Assembly (NCBI GenBank): GCA_022393335.1
Contig: JAJEKB010021308.1
Coordinates: 814,009 to 878,008 of the forward strand
Direction: 5' to 3'
DNA length: 64,000 nucleotides
From: Macrotrachela quadricornifera
Lineage: Eukaryota; Rotifera; Eurotatoria; Philodinida; Philodinidae
Of this stretch, positions 57,643 through 64,000 are shown one piece after another. The translations under genes were made by a program, and so were the position numbers. The notes under the pieces were generated by a model, which saw only the letters and a list, made by a program, of their open reading frames with translations, was not told the DNA's origin and ran no database searches. Positions within the stretch are counted from its first letter, which is position 1. Every line of letters begins with the position of its first letter.

Positions 57643-58814
57643 TGATGATTGTTATGAGTTGAAGAAGATGCTGGTGGATCTCGATATTGTGATGAAGATT
57701 TGACTGGATATGTTCGTTGACGTGGACGAGATGAATTGGAATATCGTGATTGGTAACGATGGTTGTTTTGCTGATCAGATTGTTGATTCGAGTGTTGTTG
57801 TTGTTGTTGATAGTTTTGTTGAACTGGTTCATTAGCTGGATAAAATGATGCTTGATTAGAAAAACATGCCATAGATGCTGATGGTTGAGAAACATCAGGT
57901 TCAAAATTATTTTGAAGGTGTACTAACCGTACAAGTTTTTGTAGGAGACCATCAGGTGTATGAAAAATGTGTCCATCAATAGCTATCTTTATTTCGCGCC
58001 GTAATCCACGACATAAGTGTTTTAAACGTGTATCATCATCCATATTCTCATCCACTTTGAAACATGATCGTATGATGTCGTGATAATACTGAATGCTTGA
58101 TTCATGTAATTGTTGTACACGTGTGTATAGTTTTTCATAAATAGAAAATTCATCAATGCCAGCTGCACTTTGAAAATAAGAGATCAGTTTAACTTGAAAT
58201 GTTGACCAATCTAGTGGATGATTTCTTTAACTATCTGTCCATAATTTGGCATCATGTGTCATTAGTCCACGAGCGACTGATAATCTGTGCGTATCATCCA
58301 GATTTATATCATCGCATTGACGATTATATTCATCAAGCCAATCCACCACATTCTCAGAACGAGTTCCTGAGAATGGTGTTGATTCAAATAATCGATTGAT
58401 TTGTTTGGATCGTAATTGTTTAGTTGCTGGATCCGATATGACTGTAGAACCTGTATGATCCGCCGATGAAAGTGTTTTATCCTTACTACTTAATTGATTA
58501 TATAAGTTAATAAGTTTATTCATAGTAACTTGTTGTTGTTGTAAGCAGATCTTGATATTTTGATAATCTTCCATGATTTGTTTTTGGTTGTTAATTGCAT
58601 CTGCTAAATTTAATTTCGTACTTGGTGATAATGGTGGTAAATGTTTCACCTCGGCCTCCATATCAGTTTTGATAATATGAGAAGCGATAGTTTCATCTTC
58701 ACCTGGTAAGTTATTGGTAGAATTAGTTGATGTTGTGATTACATTTTGATCATTCAACGTAGGTGACGATTGCGATTCATCATTGAGACGAGTGTAGTAT
58801 GAATATTTTTCCAT
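57627..58814 (-). pseudogene. gag, one in-frame stop
   Basis: Gag structural protein frame of about 395 codons. The capsid-like part has STPFSGTRSENVVDWLDEY and RLSVARGLMTHDAKLW, typical of the retrotransposon gag family. A TAA at 58227-58229 interrupts; the same frame continues without further change to TAG at 57627-57629. The C-terminal part is Gln/Asn-rich, then Arg-rich (SRPRQRTYPVKSS), presumably replacing a CCHC nucleocapsid finger, which is not visible. Confidence 0.85.
57636..57642 (-). promoter_or_regulatory. Putative -1 ribosomal frameshift heptamer
   Basis: In element sense TTTAAAC lies in the gag frame as xxT TTA AAC, nine bases upstream of the gag stop TAG. Slipping back one base moves ribosomes exactly into the pol frame (AAA CAA GTG GTA GAA). 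TTTAAAC is a classic slippery heptamer. A downstream pseudoknot was not assessed. Confidence 0.7.
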
Positions 58815-58897
58815 ACTTGTATTGACGTAAAATAAACGTATAATAGAATTGAATAATAATTTTGATCCTCTCTTATGATCAAGAATTGATAAGAGAA

Positions 58898-58914
58898 CCG
58901 GGCCAGTGCACCAA
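58898..58914 (-). other. Primer-binding site
   Basis: Immediately after the 5' LTR, in element sense, TTGGTGCACTGGCCCGG; TGG at the second base fits pairing to a tRNA CCA end. The donor tRNA cannot be assigned without tRNA sequences. Confidence 0.6.
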
Positions 58915-59229
58915 TGTTAGAGGGAGGGTCGATCTAATTAATCGACACTAGAATGTCTGCTTTATTTTCCAAAAAGCTCCAACATATATACTGAACAAGT
59001 CAGGCAAATCCCAACCCCTGATAAGGGAAAAATACTTGAACACTATCAGATGAAAACACTTGGAAAATACAAGCAGATGAAAGAACGAAAGAAAAAATCC
59101 TATATATGTATGACATCTGAACGATAAGAAGGAGAGGATAAATCCCATACATATATATCGTATATGTCATCTATACGAGAAGAGAGAGAAAAAAGAAAAA
59201 AAAAGATATATGTCAATCACACTATAACA
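58915..59229 (-). repeat. 5' LTR
   Basis: 315 bp, same ends as the 3' LTR. Contains the promoter by position; no TATA box is singled out. Both LTRs contain the same chance 66-residue minus-strand frame. Confidence 0.93.
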
Positions 59230-59428
59230 CTTAATTTTTTATGCTTAAAAAAGCATCAAAATTCCACAGATTCATAAGCTCGACATGGAAACATGTTGAT
59301 AACTCTTACTATTTAATACTACTAAAACCAGTTTCGACGCTCTTTAATTTGGTATAAAATTCATTAGGTATCCAGCTTGAAATTATATCGCTGCCCTTCT
59401 GGAAAAAAAGGTTATGCAACATCCTGTA

Positions 59429-60166
59429 AATGATTGTGGTGATTTGTTTCTGTCAAATTCTGATTATCATGTTGATATATGAGATGAGGGTGAGTTTTAT
59501 TGAAAATTCGCAATTGTTTCTTAGTCCCTCTAGTTCCCTTGTCCCGGACAAAATGTAGGCCTGTGTCCTTCTTGAAAATTTAGTTTGAATGTTAAAAAAG
59601 TCTTATTGAACAAATTTTTAAAAGAACGAAAAAGGTATTGCACGGAGCAGCATTGATTGTTGGGCAAACAGAGTTTATCGTTCATTGTTAAATATTGGTG
59701 ATTGTCTTTTTTAAATAAACTATGTAGTCGAATAGAGCAAGAAATTTTCTATCTTTTTTATATCAGACTCATTTTTCTAGAAACATTGTAAGATCCTCAA
59801 AAAGATAAAACAAAAGGACCTCATTCTTTGCGGCTTACGCGTTACGAAGGAGCAGTATTGAATTTTGTGGCTCTTTTTTTCGTTTATGTTACATGTTAAG
59901 ACATAATATTTATTAATAAACAAACTTATATTCTTATAAAGCAGAAAATTGTCTATCATTTTAGTCTATGAATAACTTTCCTAGAAACATTTAAAAAACC
60001 CCCAAAAAGACCAAAAAACAAAAGTAGCTCAATCTCTATGGCCCACCCGTTATATATATATATACTCCAGATACAAATAGTTTCTGACTTGTTATAATTA
60101 CTATATTTTCTATGGTTAGAAGGAGATTTTCACCTATCTATCATTTTCATGATCCACTTTAATGGT
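59429..60166. other. Intergenic, nothing supported
   Basis: No gene. Two diverged copies of a stretch with CCTCAAAAAGATAAAACAAAAG / CCCCAAAAAGACCAAAAAAC occur near 59793 and 60000, followed by CTTTGCGGC/CTATGGCCC, a short local duplication of about 200 bp. Confidence 0.45.
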
Positions 60167-61114
60167 TTAACCGTTTCACCGCGATTCAGTTTTCCGAGGA
60201 AAATAACTTCAACATATTAGTTTTCATGCGGGTCCACGCTCGATAGATGTGCTCATTGATATTTTCAGTATGTGCAGCGATTCGTTTCTCTTTCTGCTAT
60301 TTGTTTCATGAATTTTATTGACTCCAGATCAACAATCGTATGAAATTAATCAAGTGAATAGATAAAAGAGATGTTTTGATGATATCCATGAAGCCATCGC
60401 ATTCAGCAACTCTGGTAGACACCGGAAAAACCAATAAAGCCAATGAATGCATCATGAAAGCACCAGTTGTCCTCGATTCCAATAAAGGAAAACAAGGTGT
60501 TGATTTGTCTGACCAGCTATCAACATACTATACATGCCTTCGACGGCCCAAAAAATGGTATCACAAAGTGGGATTTGAGATGATATTTGGAGTGTCCATA
60601 GTGAATACTTATTTGATTTACAAAGAATATTATGGTACAAACATTATGACGATGTTACAGTTTCGCGAAAGTCTAGTGCGATCTTTACTTCTTGGTGCGC
60701 CATTCGAGAATGTAAAACCTGGTCCAAGAGAACGTTCAACAAGTCAAACGAAGCGCAAACTCGCGGATCACAAGCTCGAAGAAATGGAAGAATCTGCGCG
60801 GAATGTTTGAAGACGCTGTGCTGGTTGCTATGAAAAAAATCAGGCAACAACAATCAAGAGAAGCGAGCCATGTGGCAGCAAAGAAAATAAAACTTTCTGT
60901 TCTGATTCTGACAAATTTTTTTGTCTTGATTGTTTTAACGAGAAACATCAGACTATGCAATAAATGATTTAGACGATGGCGAAAGCAGAGCAAATGGCTC
61001 ATTATGTGTAATCTCATGCGTAAGAAAAACGGAAAAGAAAGTGTTTTTATATTAAGTTTTCGGTTAAAATATAGTGGGACCCACCAGTGAGTCCCATCGT
61101 GGTGAAAGGGTTAA
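60167..61114 (+). mobile_element. piggyBac element, internally deleted
   Basis: TTAA target sites at 60167-60170 and 61111-61114 bound ends CCGTTTCACCGCGAT (left) and its inverted partner ATCGTGGTGAAAGGG (right). The right end continues inward as CCCACCAGTGAGTCCC. Only the C-terminal part of the transposase remains between them. TTAA duplication is diagnostic of piggyBac. Confidence 0.85.
60376..60963 (+). pseudogene. piggyBac transposase C-terminal remnant
   Basis: The frame from 60376 encodes the end of the DDE domain: KGKQGVDLSDQLSTYYTCLR (the last catalytic-region Asp is in GVDLSDQ) and KKWYHKVGFEMIFGVSIVNT. A stop follows at about 60808-60810. In the +1 frame the cysteine-rich DNA-binding domain continues: RRCAGCYE...CGSKENKTFC...FFCLDCFNEKH, ending TAA 60961-60963. 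So there is one frameshift before the zinc-binding domain. The N-terminal half, with the first catalytic Asp residues, is deleted. Confidence 0.85.
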
Positions 61115-61544
61115 AGTCAATGAGATTGAAAATGATTAGACTAAATTTATTAGTATAAAGATATTACCCACAGAGAGTCACTGGTATTCTCTCTATTTTC
61201 GTTCTACTTTCCACGCTTTTGTAATTAAACAATAAGACACTGCTCTTCCATAATGACCTCATCTACAATGAAAGGAAAGTTGAACGTATACGTGGTAGAG
61301 TATAGTTACAAGCATATAGATGTAAGCATACAGTTATCAGGATACACGACCAACAGTACACTTGTGAGAATATACAGGTAAGGATATAGGTAACATGATA
61401 GAAATATAAAGATATAGGCATTAGGATATAGTAATACAGGTATATATACAAAAATTTAGTCATAATGGTAGACGTCTTAGGTATAGATTTAAGAAATATC
61501 GGCATAAGGATAGAGTTATAAGAGTATAAATGTAAAGGTTGCTA
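61115..61544. repeat. Degenerate GGATATAGG minisatellite
   Basis: 61310-61540 is built of loosely repeated 10-20-bp units such as AAGGATATAGGTAA, TTAGGATATAGTAA and TAAGGATAGAGTTATAAG. No coding content. Confidence 0.5.
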
Positions 61545-62090
61545 CGAAATCCTTTGTATGAAACCTTTCCTTGGTTTACAATGAAAGCTCGCATACTGTA
61601 AGTTCAGGAGTTTAGCTATATTCGAGTCAAATGAAAGCTTTCATTATCAAACTAACAAACTTAAAATATTATGTCTCCATAGTGTGTCTAAAAAAAATTA
61701 TTTAAGTTTCAAGGTATGAAAAATTTAGGTTTAGAAATTAATCGAAAAAGGTTCACTCTACTACTGTAAGGACGAAACATACTGCTATTCAAATCTATTA
61801 AGATGTTTGACTGGGCTCTCTTTCAGATAGCACAAACAACAGGTATTTTATCATTACAGTAGCAGAGTGAACCTTTTTTGATTAATTTCTATACCTAAAT
61901 TTTCCATACTTTGAAACTTAAATAATTTGTTTTAAGCACCTTATGAGACCGTAGTATTTTAAATTTGTTAGTTTAGCGATGAAAGCGTTCATTTGACTCG
62001 TTTATGGTCAAACTTCTTCACTTACACTACGCAAACTTTTACTGTTAGATAACAAAGTTTGGTATGAAATTCTGTATGCGGAACCAATGA
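61545..62090. repeat. Foldback element H
   Basis: Left arm CGAGTCAAATGAAAGCTTTC near 61624 pairs with GAAAGCGTTCATTTGACTCG near 61981. AATTAATCGAAAAAGGTTCAC near 61736 pairs with GTGAACCTTTTTTGATTAATT near 61868. The outer parts (ATACTGTAAGTTCAGGAG) still pair weakly to about 62045. Spacer about 75 bp. Confidence 0.75.
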
Positions 62091-62331
62091 TTTGAATTCT
62101 ATGAAAAGGTTCGGTACGAAACCCTATTTACAGAGCCATATTTGCTATTCGACGAAAAGTTTTGGTATGAAACCTTTTTTATACGAAAATTAAAAACGTT
62201 TCAAGTTTATGCACGTAGACGATCCTTTTTTGATTTTGTGAAAAACCTTTTTTAAGGGTGTAGATAACTATTATTATATAATTGAAATAAATGATAAATA
62301 TGCGATGTTAAATGAAAAGAAAAATTTACCT

Positions 62332-62488
62332 GAAATGGTCGATAGCTGGTTATAATTTTATGCATACGTGTATTAACATTTTGCAGAGAACATAGTATAT
62401 CCAATGGATCAAGATAGTCGAGTATCTCATAAATAAGTTCCAAAGGTAGTGTGTCAAGTTTTAGGCTGATTTTTTCAGACATTAACAA
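62332..62488 (-). CDS. F-box protein, first exon only
   Basis: F-box motif KLDTLPLELIYEILDYLDPL, DILCSLQNVNTRMHKIITSY; F-box proteins recruit substrates to SCF ubiquitin ligases through Skp1. The exon ends FQ with donor CATTTCAG|GTAAATTT at 62332/62331. The next exon was not found in the following 250 bp, where foldback element H and TTTCGTA repeats lie, so the gene may be truncated or have a large intron. This F-box style is common in bdelloid gene families. Confidence 0.6.
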
Positions 62489-62943
62489 AAATTATTTTTC
62501 AGGTTTACTTTATGTTTTAATGCTGTTTTATTAAAAGTGTATGTTTTAGTTTCACTTTTTATATGAGTAATCCTATGTTTATTTTGTGAAATAAATTTCC
62601 CATGTTTACAAAAGGAACGTTAGAGGATGGCTGAGGGTGCGAGGATGCATAGAAAAGCATGCTATAATCGCGATTTCGTCCTTGCTTAAAGGAGTCATCG
62701 TACGACTTAATTGCATATGGATTCTATTCTAATGATCGATAGATTACAAATAGGACATCCATTTCAATTGACCTTTACATTTTTAAAAAGAATCAATAAC
62801 TAACTATATCATAGTGGTGAGCAGAAAAGCACACTGCGATCACGGTTTTGTCCTTCGTTAAGAATTCATCAAACGGCTCAATTACATCTTGAGGGCGAAG
62901 GTGTAAGGGTGGCTGGGTGTGAGGGGATGAGAGGGTGAGCATG
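62489..62943. repeat. Tandem pair of a GAGGGTGCGAGG unit
   Basis: About 62625-62710 and 62815-62890 are diverged direct copies (AGAAAAGCATGCTATAATCG / AGAAAAGCACACTGCGATCA, then CGATTTCGTCCTTGCTTAA / CGGTTTTGTCCTTCGTTAA), ending in G-rich GAGGGTGAG. No gene. Confidence 0.5.
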
Positions 62944-62951
62944 GGTAACAT

Positions 62952-63135
62952 CAGAGCTCCGCGGGACAACCTTTTGATCGCCCCGAGTCCCGTGCTTTCA
63001 TGTCTTGTCCCCTCTTGTCTCGCCTCTTTTTTCTTCAAAAGTCCCATCCTGTCCCGTTATATTTTCTATTTTATCGTCCAATCTCGTCCCGCAACGGAAC
63101 GGGATGGGACTGGTCTCGCGTCCCGCGGAGCTCTG
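62952..63135. mobile_element. Short hAT MITE
   Basis: 184 bp with terminal inverted repeat CAGAGCTCCGCGGGAC and its mirror GTCCCGCGGAGCTCTG. Flanked by GGTAACAT (62944-62951) and GGTAGCAT (63136-63143), an 8-bp duplication with one mismatch. Internal CCCGTCCCG/TCTCGTCCC pyrimidine repeats. Typical non-autonomous hAT. Confidence 0.85.
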
Positions 63136-63418
63136 GGTAGCATCATCCACATTCTGCGACAACAGTTGATAGTATCTTGCTAGGACGTCGTCAAATTGAT
63201 TATTAAGATAGTATACGCAAATAGGTAATTGAATAAAAATATTTAATACTTTTAATGTACTTATTTGACATAATTTGGTTCGAATAAGTGACTCTGTTAG
63301 ATTGATTGTGATAGAATTGAAGATTGAGTAATAGGTATTCGAAATGAATCGGGATCGGTAGGTTAATTGGTTTATTTTCGACTGGAGAGTCATTTAAAGA
63401 ATGTTCATCTTTAGCCAT
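63136..63418 (-). CDS. Unidentified exon interrupted by the hAT MITE
   Basis: Two overlapping minus-strand frames are open here: one starting MAKDEHSLNDSPVENKPIN at 63418, another containing LPICVYYLNNQFDDVLARYY and ending at the MITE. The second looks more protein-like; a frame switch near 63330 would join them. The family is not recognized. The MITE enters the frame near 63135. Confidence 0.25.
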
Positions 63419-64000
63419 ATATAACTTGAGATAAGATTATAGTAGTTGATTGTGTCTTTATATATGAAGAATATTTGACACAATGAGAAATGAATTGATC
63501 TGCATGATTGTATGGTTGATTTGCGTCGTATCTATATATGAGTATATGTCACCTTTGATGTTAAATCGTTGAATCTTAAAAGATTTTGCGTAGTATGTGC
63601 CAATGATATGGATGATTGAATGATTTTATCTGAAATATGGGAATAGTGAAGTAGTGATATATTCATCTCATAAATTAAGTAATAACGAGTAGGTAAGTAG
63701 TATATTTAATATCTACACTACTGGTCATAAGTCCCAGGATATCTGTTACTCAACACCGGCTACGCCGTTTTCTATGAAATTTTTACTAGAGATAGAGCTT
63801 AAAAAACTGTGATCACAGGCACTAATCCCAGCTCGATCGACTGACGCAAATCGGAGTTATAATATAAACTCTAGTCTCATCTCTAATTCCCTATGAGTTA
63901 ATACTCATTTTTTAAGAAAAACAAGCGTGTTAGCTCGTTGCTCGAGCGTGAACGTTTATTTAATAATATATAACAACACACGCACACATATAGGCACCCA
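63419..64000. other. Intergenic to window end
   Basis: No gene. Ends in an AACAACACACGCACACAT simple-repeat-like run. Confidence 0.4.

Larger units (their letters stand above)
53398..59229 (-). mobile_element. Ty3/gypsy LTR retrotransposon, nearly full length
   Basis: A 5.8-kb element read on the minus strand: 5' LTR (58915-59229), primer-binding site, gag, a -1 frameshift site, pol with protease, reverse transcriptase, RNase H and integrase, polypurine tract, 3' LTR (53398-53710). The 5-bp target duplication CTTAA is at 53393-53397 and 59230-59234. Order RT-RH-IN places it in Ty3/gypsy (Metaviridae); there is no env-like frame. The two LTRs differ at only a handful of sites, so insertion was recent. 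Gag carries one and pol one in-frame stop, so this copy is defective as read. Confidence 0.93.
52816..59428. mobile_element. Foldback TIR element G, split by an LTR retrotransposon
   Basis: The left end (ACAGAGTGTTGCATAACC from 52817) and the right end (GGTTATGCAACATCCTGT to 59427) are inverted copies flanked by TA. The inner arms continue: ATACCTAATAAATTTTATACC near 52880 pairs with GGTATAAAATTCATTAGGTAT near 59352, and AGCTTATGAATCTGTGGA near 52965 pairs with TCCACAGATTCATAAGCT near 59255. The original element is 52816-53397 plus 59235-59428. The retrotransposon at 53398-59229 sits in its loop. TA flanks and the ACAG terminus suggest a Tc1/mariner-related MITE. Confidence 0.8.

Noticed and set aside
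53398..59229. An env gene making this an errantivirus-like element
   Set aside because: No frame beyond integrase before the polypurine tract; only about 260 bp remain.

Overview
The window is AT-rich eukaryotic DNA with a 10-base N gap at 22-31. It most resembles a bdelloid rotifer genome of the Rotaria/Adineta kind. Supporting signs are short GT-AG introns, an NHL-repeat protein, an F-box exon of a familiar bdelloid type, a huge LRR gene, and two genes (amylomaltase and an HSL-type esterase) that look bacterial in origin. The assignment is inference; no marker gene such as rRNA is present. Gene density is low and most of the sequence is transposon debris and foldback repeats.

Layout: 1-1500 holds a GC-rich repeat and a broken LINE endonuclease (minus). 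4126-5040 is a six-blade NHL propeller gene with one frameshift. 5.7-11.2 kb is a run of hairpin (foldback) elements, a piggyBac-type MITE and a possible tRNA-SINE. 11.27-12.32 kb is a PLAT/LH2 multi-domain gene fragment. 16.4-17.0 kb is an unknown, possibly secreted protein. 21.95-24.47 kb is a four-exon minimal matrix metalloproteinase whose catalytic Glu is replaced by Ala. 24.71-25.95 kb is a hAT-like non-autonomous element. 26.57-28.62 kb is a four-exon GH77 4-alpha-glucanotransferase. 29.8-30.8 kb is a decayed LINE ORF1. 31.91-32.86 kb is an intronless HSL-family esterase. 35.34-35.84 kb is a hAT MITE with an 8-bp target duplication. 35.9-39.1 kb is a degenerate DDE transposase followed by a USP/UCH-like cysteine peptidase domain, next to a 918-bp foldback element.

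41.87-51.73 kb is one enormous minus-strand gene: about 63 exons of 84 bp, each coding one 28-residue ribonuclease-inhibitor-type LRR, mostly separated by introns of about 54-65 bp. 52.82-59.43 kb is a foldback TIR element whose loop was entered by a 5.8-kb Ty3/gypsy LTR retrotransposon (5-bp duplication CTTAA, near-identical LTRs, a TTTAAAC -1 frameshift site between gag and pol, two in-frame stops). 60.17-61.11 kb is an internally deleted piggyBac element. The end holds another foldback element, an F-box first exon and a second hAT MITE.

The host genes do not form an operon or pathway. The unifying theme is acquired or tandemly expanded accessory genes embedded in DNA transposons, most of them hairpin-forming. 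All coordinates of spliced genes were read by eye from splice motifs and phase; none has transcript support here.
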